From contig NC_087074.1 in the NCBI RefSeq assembly GCF_026151205.1, forward strand, positions 11,575,182 to 11,639,181: a DNA stretch of 64,000 nucleotides, given 5' to 3'. Positions 1 through 11,275 of this stretch are shown here, piece after piece (the first letter of the stretch is position 1; each line of letters starts with the position of its first letter). The notes beneath the pieces are model-generated. The model was not told where the DNA came from, made no database searches, and saw only the letters and a list, made by a program, of their open reading frames with translations. A program made the position numbers and the translations under genes. The stretch comes from Bolinopsis microptera (lineage: Eukaryota > Ctenophora > Tentaculata > Lobata > Bolinopsidae).

Positions 1-1493
1 CCTGAAATGTTTTTGTCCCTCTAAAAGAGGTGAAAATACCATCAGGGTCAATCACCTTGCAAAGCTTGAGATCTAGACGAAGGATGTGCTTGTGAGAGTT
101 TAGAATCCGTCCTATGTTGGGGAGACCTGGGTTGAAATCTGTTACAAGGGGAATGAGTCTCCCTTTGCTACTGTCATCCTCCTTCTGTCTCCGTTGTTGA
201 TAATAGGAGAGCCTGCTCTTGGTTTACACTTTATCAAAGGCCTGGTTAATTAAGCTTGTGCTATAGCCTCTTGACTCAAGATAGCTAATGTATTGTGTTC
301 GTGCTTGTATATACTCATCATGCTCAGAAGTCAGTTTGAAAATTCTAAGTGCAGTGCTATAAGGTATGTTTTTTATGGTATATATAGGATGGCAAGAGGT
401 GGGAACTAAAGAAGCCTTCAACGTGAATTTGATGCCTGGCATTCTAGAATTGAGCCATAAGTGGAATTCCTCGAGCATTTCCTGTCCATGGGTCCAATGG
501 ACATACACATCATCGCGGTATCTGGCCCATAGGAGAGGGGGTGGCTCCAAGTTCCTTCCATAACATCTCTGTCTATCTTGTCGATGGCTGTATTCGCATT
601 AGCACAAGCGTTCTTTGGTCCCATTGCAGTTCCTTTTTTCTGCTTGTATATGACACCTTCAAACTCTGTTAGGTTGTTGTCTAGAGTTGTCTCTAAGGCA
701 TCTATTATACAATCTGTAGAGAGTATTGGGTCCTCTCTCTTGTCTAAATGGAGCCTACATTGTTTTAATCCCACCGCCTTTTGGATACTCGGGAACATAG
801 CTTCTATGTCAAAGGATGCATGAATAACTGTCTTGCCCTCAAGGGATTTAGAGTTATTTAAGTCATCGAGTATTCTTAGTGTATATGATTATTATCCTGG
901 ATGGCATATTTTAGATCAACCTTAGTAAGCTCGTATGCTGTAAGTGCAGAGAGATTCTTATCTTGATTGCTGATGCGCATCCTGTGCTAATCATACGGCC
1001 AGGGTAGTTCTTCTCTGGCTTGTGTGCTTTAGGGTTGACATAGTTGTTCCCGGGCTTACAAAAGTCATCAGGTGTAACCCATTTGTAGACCTTTTCCGTT
1101 AAACCAGGCTCTTCATGATACTTTGCTATCCAATCTGATATTGCTAGCTTTGTAGCATGCTCGGCTTCTTCTTTCTGAACAGTGTCAAAGGTTTCTGCAT
1201 CTAGGTGTTCTTTAACCCTCTTGATGTAGTCTTCTCGGTCCAAAAAGAAGTATTGTGAACCTTTGTCAGCTGGTCTGATGACAATATCTTTCCACTTTGC
1301 CATATCTGATAAGGCTTTTCTGGATTCTACTGGGATATTGTCAGGAAGCTTAGATCTGGTAGAGCTGTTTGTTTGTAACAGGTCTTTTGTTACTCTCTCT
1401 ATGTAAAGCTCTAAACAGTGGTTATTGCATACTTTTAAAGGCTTGGTTTCATCAGACTTAATGAGGGTTCTTTCCATACTTTTTATCGATGCA
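1..1493 (-). mobile_element. Penelope-like retroelement, decayed, truncated by window edge
   Basis: Minus-strand reading gives successive pieces of a Penelope-like reverse transcriptase. The 911-1477 segment carries IVIRPADKG followed by DREDYIKR and an NPKAHKPEK...PGRMISTGC block. The 418-840 segment carries SFDIEAMFPSI and KGTAMGPKNACANAN, and 224-550 carries YRDDVYVHW and an IPYSTALRI block. Below 224 the same frame continues past an in-frame TAA (224-226) with RLIPLVTDFNPGLPNIGRIL up to base 1. The pieces lie in different frames around 550-420 and 800-911, so the copy has frameshifts plus a nonsense codon and is not functional. The C-terminal GIY-YIG endonuclease typical of the family would lie left of the window. 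Family assignment rests on remembered motif order. Boundaries at the 5' side are approximate. Confidence 0.85.
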
Positions 1494-1868
1494 ATGGTCG
1501 GAGGTGTTGCTTTTGGCTGGGGTTGTGTGGGGTATATATATATACCTACCTAATAAATAGTTGCTGCTTGGTTTCCAAAAGAGAGTGCTCGACTGCAGTT
1601 AAGCAGGGGCATTATAATTCGAACAATTGAAACAAATCAAATTGGTGGGCAAACTATCCTTTTCATGACATGTATATAATAAAACAATACCAATCATCCG
1701 GGCATATTTATATATATCGTTTCGCTGTATATAGTAAGATTCTACGATCAATTTGTTAAATTTTACGTTTCTCCTTTAAGAGGGGAGGGACGCGCTTTTT
1801 TGGCGGGGGACGCCAACAGGCAACTGGGCAACATTACGAGCCTTTGTTCTTACTGCTCACTACTTCAG
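1494..1868. other. non-coding spacer between retroelement and receptor exons
   Basis: AT-rich DNA with a TATATATA run near 1537 and no open frame that I can support. It ends in the acceptor of the first visible receptor exon. Upstream receptor exons (signal peptide, possibly another domain) must be further left or have been displaced by the retroelement. Confidence 0.5.
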
Positions 1869-2103
1869 ATTGGAAGTTCTATAAAGCATCCCTGATTCGT
1901 GAGGTTAACGGTACGGTCATTCGTACAAGAAATGAAGGTTTTCTCGTTGTGAATTTTACTAATAAGAAAAGTGGAGAAACAACAAATGGAACCGTTTGTC
2001 CTGGTAACTTTAATTGGTACCACGCAAATACGTTTTGTCGCTACTTTGGAAACGAACAGGGAATGTGGGACAACAAACCGAACAGTTTGAAACTCATATC
2101 CGA
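1869..2103 (+). CDS. receptor gene exon A: first half of SRCR-like domain 1
   Basis: The exon follows a TTCAG acceptor and ends at GA|GTGAGT. It enters in phase 1 and leaves in phase 2. The peptide (DWKFYKASL..., then GTVCPGNFNWYHANTFCRYFG) has the GTVC...W...A...FCR.FG pattern of the first half of a scavenger-receptor cysteine-rich domain. It is clearly homologous to the exon at 3290-3530 (WKF.RA.L, NGTVC, W.SAQLFC, ISE end). An upstream exon must exist because the first codon is split, but I could not find it in the window. Product: extracellular part of the multi-domain receptor that ends at 8782. Confidence 0.7.
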
Positions 2104-2250
2104 GTGAGTTTTTTCTCTTTTGTATACCATTAATTTAAATTTGTTATTTTATTTTGATAATTGCTCTGATAATTTGTTATTTCGGTAGATATGCTCTGAT
2201 AACTTGTTATCTCGGTAGATATGCTCTGATAATAACTAGAACTAATTCAG

Positions 2251-2408
2251 AGCGTTGTTAAAACATGACAGATCTATCTTCTTGAGTAATGTTAGCTGCA
2301 AAAACGTAGAAAATGGAGACGAAAGAAATGAATGTGATGTGCGGATTTCAGCAGCAGACGGTTGCAATAACAACTATATTGTGTGGTTGAACTGCAACAA
2401 TGGAACAG
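2251..2408 (+). CDS. receptor gene exon B: second half of SRCR-like domain 1
   Basis: Acceptor CTAATTCAG, donor ACAG|GTGATG. It joins exon A in phase (GA+A) and leaves in phase 1. The peptide IFLSNVSCKNVENGDERNEC...IVWLNCNN matches the end of SRCR domains (LSNVSC..., Cys spacing, W/V-L-x-C end). Splitting of the domain by a phase-2 intron is repeated exactly in the second copy (3530/3697), so the two SRCR units arose by duplication of a two-exon module. Confidence 0.7.
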
Positions 2409-2584
2409 GTGATGGATTCCTACATTGTGTAAATTCAGGATATAATGAAGTTCATTACATCTTGTTGATTATATTCGTATTGAAATTATGACTATCAGAC
2501 GTCATTGAAATTTCTGTCACCGGTGGTACAGTTCGAAATTGACTTCATTTTCTGTTTATTTAAGCATAACTAAAAATTGTACAG

Positions 2585-3037
2585 ATATGTGGAATTCTGT
2601 GGTATCTGGCAAGATGATACCCATTGATGTGGGGCCGCTTTACTTCAACTTGCACATTAGAACTACCAGTGCTGCTGGTAGTAATGACGAGACAATTATA
2701 TATTACTATGACGAAAAAGAGGCATACGCAGGAGGTATTTATATCGTGTTCAATTCCACCATAAAGCATGCTGTGTTTGGCTGCAATAACTTCTTATATC
2801 CCATTCCCTTCCCGACAAGTCTACCAGCAGAACAGTCCAAACACTGGGTGATAATGAGAGGTGGTCACGGAATGGTAATTTATTGTAATGGAGAGGAGGT
2901 ACTTGACTTGAAAGTCATGTCCTCTCAAACGTGTGATCCTTCCATCTTTGATATGCGCGGCTATGTATGGGGAAAAGAAGTGAGCAGTATATCTTTTTCC
3001 CCGGACCACAATTCTGCTTCAGACTCGTACAACATAG
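2585..3037 (+). CDS. receptor gene exon C: unrecognised 150-residue extracellular domain
   Basis: A single symmetric phase 1-1 exon between TGTACAG and ATAG|GTTAGT. It joins exon B as G+AT and gives DMWNSVVSGKM. The domain has beta-rich alternation, N-glycosylation sites (NST), a central HWVIMRGGHGMVIYCNGEEV stretch resembling a ligand-binding beta-sandwich, and a conserved-looking W/V-SSISFSPDHNSASDSY end. Three cysteines are visible. It loosely recalls farnesoic-acid-methyltransferase-like or lectin-like sandwich modules of invertebrate secreted proteins, but I cannot assign it. It lies between the two SRCR units, so it is an inserted module of the same ectodomain. Confidence 0.65.
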
Positions 3038-3289
3038 GTTAGTAATTGGGCCGTTGATTTATTAATTAGGAAAGAGCACTATTTCAGTCTTTCAGGAGGT
3101 GCTTAGAAATATCGAAACCAGGCAGTGTTTCGTCCGATACTGCAGCTGAGGGCGAATAACCGCGTGTATCATTTAGCTCAGTGATGTCAATGGATGAGAA
3201 TCCAGCGGTAGGATTAAGTAGTCAGGGTATTTTAATTTCCTCTTTTGAGGAATACGAATCGTCACTAACTTTTTTCATTGTCATTTCAG

Positions 3290-3530
3290 AGCATAGCTGG
3301 AAGTTTCACAGAGCAAATCTAATTAACCTTGTTGAGGGAACAGAGAGATTAAATGATAACGGAGGTCTTCTGATAGCGACAGTTATAAACAAGCAAACCG
3401 GGGAAGAGCGAAATGGAACCGTTTGTAAGAACGCGTTTACCTGGTATTCAGCACAGCTTTTTTGTTTGTCTATAGGACATCGCTTCGCAGACTGGGGAAG
3501 TTACCCGAGAAACATGAAATACATTTCTGA
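3290..3530 (+). CDS. receptor gene exon D: first half of SRCR-like domain 2
   Basis: Acceptor TCATTTCAG, donor TCTGA|GTAAGT. Phase 1 in (G+AG gives Glu), phase 2 out. The peptide EHSWKFHRANLINLVEGTE..., NGTVCKNAFTWYSAQLFC and the final ISE are homologous to exon A. Same role as exon A: extracellular SRCR-like module. The sequence upstream (3181-3289) is also open but lies before the acceptor and is better read as intron. Confidence 0.7.
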
Positions 3531-3696
3531 GTAAGTTTTAACTAATTACACTAATATATATAAGTAATTTCATTGTCCACTGGGAGAATATTTTTAGATA
3601 AGCTAACCGAAGCCCTACCGGACAGATTCCGTTAGGTAGGGATAAAATCATACATGAACTTCTGAACATTTTGCAAATATCCATTAAATCACCCAG

Positions 3697-3848
3697 GAAT
3701 CGGCTAGATGAAACTGACGTATCAATAACAATGGATAACGTGAGATGTAATGACAATGACACGGATATATCAGTTTGCATTTCTAGAATTATGAGACACA
3801 GCTGTCAATATCGAGACAGCATTTGGCTTCGCTGTTTTAATAATACAG
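3697..3848 (+). CDS. receptor gene exon E: second half of SRCR-like domain 2
   Basis: Acceptor CACCCAG, donor ACAG|GTTTTA. Joins exon D as GA+G and leaves in phase 1. The peptide VSITMDNVRCNDNDTDISVC...SIWLRCFNNT parallels exon B (LSNVSC...IVWLNCNN). Its phase-1 end fits the proposed start of the last exon at 5622. Confidence 0.65.
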
Positions 3849-4056
3849 GTTTTATTTTTACTTCTACACCAATCTTGATATCTGAATTCATTATATTCAG
3901 TATATATTCATTATATTAGGGCAGGTAAGACATGCATTGTCAGTCAGAAGGAAAAATATTGTTAAAGCTGCATGCATAAAGATAGTTTTCTGGATTCGAA
4001 ATATCTAATATTATAATGATAATTTATCATTTAATCTATAACGTCCCTATCAAACT

Positions 4057-5567
4057 AAACAATTAGTGCTGAGTAAGCCGTTCCACTAATATTAACAATT
4101 AGTGCTGAGTAAGCCGTGCCACTAATTTTAACAATTAGTGCTGAGTAAGCCGTGCCCCTAATATTAACAATTACTGCTGAGTAAGCCGTGCCACTAATTT
4201 TAACAATTAGTGCTGAGTAAGCCGTGCCCCTAATATTAACAATTAGTGCTGAGTAAGCCGTGCCACTTATATTAACAATTAGTGCTGAGTAAGCCGTGCC
4301 ACTAATATTAACAATTAGTGCTGAGTAAGCTGTGCCACTAATATTAACAATTAGTGCTGAGTAAGCTGTGCCACTTATATTAACAATTAGTGCTGAGTAA
4401 GCCGTGCCACTAATATTAACAATTAGTGCTGAGTCAGTCGTGCCCCTAATATTAACAATTAGTGCTGAGTAAGCTGTGCCACTAATATTAACAATTAGTG
4501 CTGAGTAAGCTGTGCCACTAATATTAACAATTAGTGCTGAGTAAGCTGTGCCATTTATATTAACAATTAGTGCTGAGTAAGCCGTGCCACTAATATTAAC
4601 AATTAGTGCTGAGTCAGTCGTGCCCCTAATATTAACAATTAGTGCTGAGTAAGCTGTGCCACTAATATTAACAATTAGTGCTGAGTAAGCTGTGCCACTA
4701 ATATTAACAATTAGTGCTGAGTAAGCTGTGCCACTAATATTAACAATTAGTGCTGAGTAAGCTGTGCCACTATTATTAACAATTAGTGCTGAGTAAGCCG
4801 TGCCACTAATATTAACAATTAGTGCTGAGTCAGTCGTGCCCCTAATATTAACAATTAGTGCTGAGTAAGCTGTGCCACTAATATTAACAATTAGTGCTGA
4901 GTAAGCTGTGCCACTAATATTAACAATTAGTGCTGAGTAAGCTGTGCCACTTATATTAACAATTAGTGCTGAGTAAGCTGTGCCACTATTATTAACAATT
5001 AGTGCTGAGTAAGCCGTGCCACTAATATTAACAATTAGTGCTGAGTCAGTCGTGCCCCTAATATTAACAATTAGTGCTGAGTAAGCTGTGCCACTAATAT
5101 TAACAATTAGTGCTGAGTAAGCTGTGCCACTAATATTAACAATTAGTGCTGAGTAAGCTGTGCCACTTATATTAACAATTAGTGCTGAGTAAGCCGTGCC
5201 ACTAATATTAACAATTAGTGCTGAGTAAGCTGTGCCACTAATATTAACAATTAGTGCTGTGTAAGCTGTGCCACTAATATTAACAATTAGTGCTGAGTCA
5301 GTCGTGCCCCTAATATTAACAATTAGTGCTGAGTAAGCTGTGCCACTAATATTAACAATTAGTGCTGAGTAAGCTGTGCCACTAATATTAACAATTAGTG
5401 CTGAGTAAGCTGTGCCACTAATATTAACAATTAGTGCTGAGTCAGTCGTGCCCCTAATATTAACAATTAGTGCTGAGTAAGCTGTGCCACTAATATTAAC
5501 AATTAGTGCTGAGTAAGCTGTGCCACTAATATTAACAATTAGTGCTGAGTAAGCTGTGCCACTAATA
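4057..5567. repeat. 36-bp tandem array, about 42 units, in receptor intron
   Basis: Unit beginning ACAATTAGTGCTGAGTAAGC, followed by TGTGCCACTAATATTA, repeated almost without gaps. Three unit types are visible: GTAAGCTGTGCCAC, GTAAGCCGTGCCAC and GTCAGTCGTGCCCC. The last type recurs near 4431, 4611, 4827, 5043, 5295 and 5439, that is every 4-7 units, which shows higher-order amplification. The array fills most of the last intron of the receptor gene. Confidence 0.95.
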
Positions 5568-5621
5568 TAAATATATATATTTTCAAAAAGAACTCATCCA
5601 GGATGTGATAACGACAATCAG

Positions 5622-8600
5622 AGGAGTCAAAGTGTACTGTGACAAATATTGGTGGATTTTTGAAGCAATTGTGTTATGATGCGAGTAGAAAAGAGTACTT
5701 TCACCAGTGTTCTTATTCGAATGATACATATTCTAAAGAGGACAGATTGGTTGACAGTGAAACTATGAGTTACACACTCTCAAGTGTCTCAACTTTATGC
5801 AGGAATGATGCATATGTTTATCAGGCGTGTGGGTTCAATACGAAAATATCAAAAGAAGGAGATTTCTTTTGCGGAGGTTTTTTCAGGGATGAAGCAGGAA
5901 TTAAAACTTTTATTGAGTGTAACCAAAACTGTGGAAATCATTCTGGTGAGAATACATCACAGAGTAACATCGAGGGAAGCAAGGAAGTTGTGTGTGACAA
6001 TAATTGTGATATGGAGAACTGTAAAGATGAAAGTTTTTGTGGTGGTCATACATATGGACTTTACTGTGATAGTCAGTATGGTGATTATATTCCGGTACAA
6101 TGTATTTGTGATGGAGCTGATCATTGTACTCATCAGGAAGATGAGACGTATTGTGATATAGGGAACACGACACTACAAACCTGCCTTCAATACCAGGATA
6201 AAAAGTTTGATGGAAACGACAGGACAATCCCCATACTTAACTACACTAGGTGTGGTGTATTTGCCCTTACCTCAGCAGTCATCATGCCAGTATATCCGTA
6301 CTGTTACGATTATTTAGATCAGACAAACTGCACTGATGTGAATAGAGTGGGTGGTCACTGTCTGATCAATGGTTTCATGTCCAGTGTCTCAAAGTACGTA
6401 GTTTGTGGTAGCGAGTTTAAGCAGACCAGTGATAGGATTGATTTATGTGACGATAATCTAGAAAATGAATGTAGTTCACTATCCGATTTAAAAGCAGACT
6501 GTATTGTCCATAAACACAAACTCTGTGATGGAGTTAGGGACTGTGTTGATGGTGGTGATGAAACCCTTGATATATGTCACTCCACAACGTTGGGTTATTT
6601 GAACTGCAGTCGAAGTTTCAATACTGATAAAAATGTGCCAATACCTATCACATGGTTATCGGATAATCAAACAGATTGTCTTAATGGAGAAGATGAAAAA
6701 GGAAACATTGAGTTGAAACACTGTGTAGACGAACAAGAAGGTATTGATAGAGTATACCTGGGAAACGAAACCTGTCGAAATGTTTTTCTGTGTCCTGAAG
6801 ATTCCAAAAACGGCTATGTCGAGTTTAACTTTCTTTGTGATGGTATAAACTCTTGTGAAGTCGAAAATGAGATCTGCACGATTTCAAGAGATTTCCCAAG
6901 TATCAATACGTCTGCAGTCATCAAGAGTTGTGCCGTGCGAGATTTGTGCGAATCAATGGAGGAATCTGCAAATCTAACTTGTAATATTCAGGAATTTGAG
7001 GGTCCAGCAGGAAATGCTTTTGGTGTAAGAATAAAAATTAATATCACTACCGCCGAAGTTGACTGCGATTTTCAGTTTGGCGAATATTATGTTTTCTTGA
7101 GTTGTATGGGTTTATGTCTAAACTCTACATGTCCTCTTCCGAACACTCCCTTAGACTTTGATTCATGTCCTGGTCAGTATACTGATAGAGTTTTCACCCT
7201 TGCTAATAATTCCACTTTGTCTTTTGCGACTGTGTCTGACATGGGTGAGTATGAAAATACATATTTCCAATGTAAAAATACCAAATGTGTAAGGTATAGC
7301 CAAGTTTGTGACCTTGTGGATAACTGTGGTGACATGTCAGATGAACGAAACTGTACTAACCATATAGTCTGTGAAGACACAAAAAACCGGACAGATGTGA
7401 AAGAGCAGTTGATATCTCGTTCCCAACAGTGTGATGGTAGATTTGATTGTTTTGATCTTTCAGATGAATGCAATCTGTCCTGTGGAAAGGAAATCATTAC
7501 CAACTGGGCATTGAAGCTAGCTTGCTGGCTGTTGGGTCTTTCAGCAGCAACTTTCAATGTCATCGTGGTGACCAAAATGGGATGTTCCATAAGAGAATCC
7601 GAAACAGGGAGCATGATGTGCACCAGGGTTCTCGTCTGTCTAATTGGAATAGGAGATTTTCTTGTAGGAGTCTACTTGATCGTACTATCAGTTTTTGACA
7701 GCATCATTCACGGAAAGGAATATTGCTCGAGGCAAGCAGAGTGGTTATCAGGTACTGTTTGTTCTTTTTTGGGAGTGATTAGCACTGCTGGTACACAACT
7801 CTCCCTATTTTCGATGCTTGCTTTGAGTTTGATCAGAATGTGGGGAATCATGAATAGTTCTCTGATAGGTCCCACCCGTGTCAATAAAAGAGCAGTAACA
7901 AAAGCTGTTTTAATTGTGATCGGAATCGTTACAGCCTCACTATCGGTAGCGATTATACCATTGGTACCATCATTGGAGGACTACTTTGTTCAAGGCTATT
8001 TCTATGATACAGACTACAAGCTTTTCATCGGTTTTCCAAACAAGATAAAACACATCAAGACTCTCAAGGCTTACTACAAAAACGACAGTTTCTCTACAGA
8101 TACCTCTTGGGCCGAGATTGGTGATAAAGTTGACGGAATGTTCACCCAAAAGTATGGACGCTTGAAAAAAAATGCTGTTCACTTTTATGGTAATGATGGT
8201 GTTTGCCTTTTTAAATACTTTGTTCGAAGTGACGACCCAAAAAGAAGTCGAACAACATCGGATACAGGAGCGGACATGGTGGACGTTAAAGGAAATATGA
8301 TAGTCTGGCTAATGCTAGGTGTCAACTTATTCTGCTTCGTCGTGATTACCGTGTCATACTTGTTAATTATCATAAAAAGTCGGAAATCAGCAAAGAGTTC
8401 TGGACAAAACAACAATCCAGAGGCTCTCCGTAAAAGCCGGAAAATGCACAACAGGATTGCCTTGATCGTAGCAACGGATTTTGCTTGTTGGGTTCCATTT
8501 ATATTCATCAGTGGGCTTCATAATCTCGGTTCAATCGATGCTACAAATTGGTACGTCACCTTCGCTATGATAGTGCTACCCCTAAATTCTGTCATTAACC

Positions 8601-8782
8601 CTTTACTATATGACAACACTGTCAGACAGTTTTTCGATAGAAGTGCCAAAAACTTTGTTTCCGGATCAAAAAAAGTACTTAACGAAGTAGAAACCGTGGT
8701 GTCTGCTACTGGTGCTGACTATATTGGAGAGGGAATAGTTGTTGCACCTGCCGAGGATATAATCACAGAAACATCCCTTTAG
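5622..8782 (+). CDS. receptor gene last exon: LDLa repeats plus seven-transmembrane GPCR
   Basis: An open frame of 1,052 codons ending in TAG at 8780-8782. The exon start at 5622 is inferred: an AATCAG acceptor, with phase 1 matching exon E; the frame is closed by TAA at 5609. Residues about 100-615 are cysteine-rich with several LDL-receptor class A signatures (CDGADHC..EDETYC, LCDGVRDCVDGGDE, VCDLVDNCGDMSDERNC, QCDGRFDCFDLSDEC). About 622-1000 holds seven hydrophobic segments: TM2 contains GDFLVGVYL, TM3 a DRY-position LIRMW, TM5 is at about 886-914, TM7 ends NPLLYDN. ECL2 is long (about 110 residues). The layout resembles LGR/relaxin-receptor-type and molluscan GRL101-type class A receptors, but no leucine-rich repeats are visible. 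Tail about 55 residues. Surface receptor; ligand unknown. Confidence 0.9.
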
Positions 8783-8880
8783 ATGGGAATACTAATTCAC
8801 TAGGTGAGGTTTTTAGATGTACAATGATTTCGGATTACGTAGCTTCAGTAAATACAGTTGAAAGACATAACATTAACTGC

Positions 8881-8886
8881 AATAAA
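8881..8886 (+). promoter_or_regulatory. candidate poly(A) signal of receptor gene
   Basis: AATAAA about 100 bases after the receptor stop codon. Only the hexamer and its position support this. Confidence 0.5.
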
Positions 8887-10427
8887 TTTGAAAGCCATAA
8901 AGTATTATCCCGTCGCATAAAAATGTTTAATTTATTATTTTACACATAATAGATATTAAAAAAAGTAAAAATACACAGTTTTTAAAATACTTTCATACAC
9001 TTAATGATTCAATTATGCAATTTCGTAGCAATCAATTAGCTAATAGATATTTAAAAAAATGTAAAATTTCTGGTTGAAATTATCATCCCACTTTTTTCAG
9101 GAAATTATTACGTTCTCCAAACTACCCTATAAAAATGGACAGTACTATCCCTGCTGTTGGAGACCGAATGTAACTCTCTTCTTAAAAGCTACAACGTGAT
9201 CATCACCAGCAACTGATTATGGAATACAAATGCTTGTTATAAAAGCGTGAACATTGATTATATAATAATTATTATACAGTTTACATTGACATCATGAAAA
9301 GGTGTAGGAACGGTAACATCTTCCGTTTGGTTGCACCGCTCTTTAGTGTCTCTCGTTTAATTTTAATCACCCACCTTATTTTTGGGAAGACTCTAAGTTC
9401 TAAACATGATGAAACATAGCGACTTAAGTATGAATATCGACTCAGAGGAAATACTCATGACTCTCTACTAGAGGGGTTAATGGTGATGTTTTATGAAGTT
9501 TTTGATGGGTTGTGTAATTTCTTGTTATAATTATAGCTTACCTGTTTCAATTCATGGCGATTTATCATTGTTGGTTGATACTTCACTACTTTTACGTGTA
9601 ATTATTTATATCGTGAAACTAGCGCACTGGCATTCATTTAAATGAAAAAAATGATGTGTTTCAAGTGTGCAATACATGACCAACGATTTAGATACACAGA
9701 TGGAAATTTTGAATTAACATCAGCATAATTTTTAAGGAAGGCGATTATATTTTATGTATTAATAAACTCAGACTCGATTATTATTGTATCAATTAGTTTG
9801 CTATCTGGTTTATTGCTCTGAGGAATTGTTTTACTTTTCTTATCAGACCATTTTTAAAAGTTGTATTAAACCTTCAAAAGTTTAAATAAGACTTCGAAAC
9901 AGAAGTAAATAGTAATAATAGAATAAATTGGCCGGAGCCTCAAATCAACAACAAAAAAGAAATAGATAATAGTGAGAAAACATGAACATATAAAAAAACA
10001 GATATAATTTGAAATTATTCTAAAATGGTGTTAAATTTTTATTAGATTACATTTTTATTTAGAGACTTCAATATTAATGCTTTTCATGCAAACAAGTGAA
10101 AACGAATCTTTTATGTCATGTATCCAGGGTTTGGACTGGAATTGCCCGCTTAAAGAACTTCCATCGCGTTATATTACATAATTTTCTCAATAAATGTAAT
10201 AGATTTGTAGTGTTGTAATTAGTTTAAAACTAATGATAAATCAAACCCTTCAGCCTTCATCTAAAGATTCGTGTTTACAGGTTTTCACAACTTGGTGTCC
10301 AACTGCTGGGACACAGACCAAATTCAACTACAAACTGTAGCTGACGTAGTAAAGTTTTTGTTGGGTCTCACTCGGTGTTACGTTCTGCTTGATTTGATTT
10401 TATCTTGCTGTATTTACAGTATATTAC
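8887..10427. other. AT-rich intergenic DNA
   Basis: No coding frame, RNA gene or clear transposon end recognised. An open frame at 10271-10597 continues into the adjacent minisatellite and is not credible. Confidence 0.5.
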
Positions 10428-11275
10428 CCCTCATACCCGGCCCTCGTACCTTAACCCTCGTACCCCTCGTACCTAACCCCTCGTACCGTAACCCTCATAC
10501 CCCTCATACCTTACCCTTCCTACCCCTCCTACCTTACCCCTCATACCTTACCCCTCCTACCCCTCATACCTTACCCCTCATACCCCTCGTACCGTAACCC
10601 GCATACCCATCATACCTTACCCCTCCTACCCCTCCTACCTTATCCCTCATACCTTACCCCTCCTACTCCTCCTACCTTACCCCTCATACCCCTCGTACCG
10701 TAACCCTCATACCCCTCATACCTTACCCCTCGTACCACTCGTACCTAGCCCCTCGTACCGTAACCCTCATACCCCTCATACCTTACCCCTCCTACCCCTC
10801 CTACCTTACCCCTCATACCTTACCCCTCCTACCCCTCCTACCTTACCCCTCATACCCCTCGTACCGTAACCCGCATACCCATCATACCTTACCCCTCCTA
10901 CCCCTCCTACCTTATCCCTCATACCTTACCCCTCCTACTCCTCCTACCTTACCCCTCATACCCCTCGTACCGTAACCCTCATACCCCTCATACCTTACCC
11001 CTCGTACCACTCGTACCTTATCCCTATTACTTTACCCCTCCTACTCCTCCTACCTTACCCCTCATACCCTCGTACCTTACCACTCATACCCCTCGTACCG
11101 TAACCCTCATGCCCCTCGTACCGTAAACCTCATACCTCTCCTGTATACTACCCCTCGTACCCCTCGTACCTAACTCCTCCTACCCCTCGTACCTTACCCC
11201 TCGTACCCCTCGTACCTACCTCCTCCTACCCCTCCTGTATACTACCCCTCGTACCCCTCCTATCTTACCCCTCGT
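10428..11275. repeat. CCTCRTACC-type minisatellite with about 270-bp higher-order repeat
   Basis: About 850 bases of CCCCTCATACCTTAC / CCCCTCGTACC / CCCCTCCTACC variants. The stretch starting near 10485 repeats with the same order of variants near 10757, which shows a second level of duplication. Strongly strand-asymmetric (C/T/A-rich top strand). Confidence 0.9.

Noticed and set aside
4057-5567. CRISPR-like appearance of the 36-bp array
   Set aside because: Repeats are contiguous without unique spacers, and the host is an animal; it is a tandem satellite.
7174-8508. Minus-strand frames opposite the receptor exon
   Set aside because: Antisense shadows; the plus strand has strong domain support.
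10271-10597. 108-codon frame entering the CCTCRTACC repeat
   Set aside because: Second half is repeat; first half has no splice or domain support.
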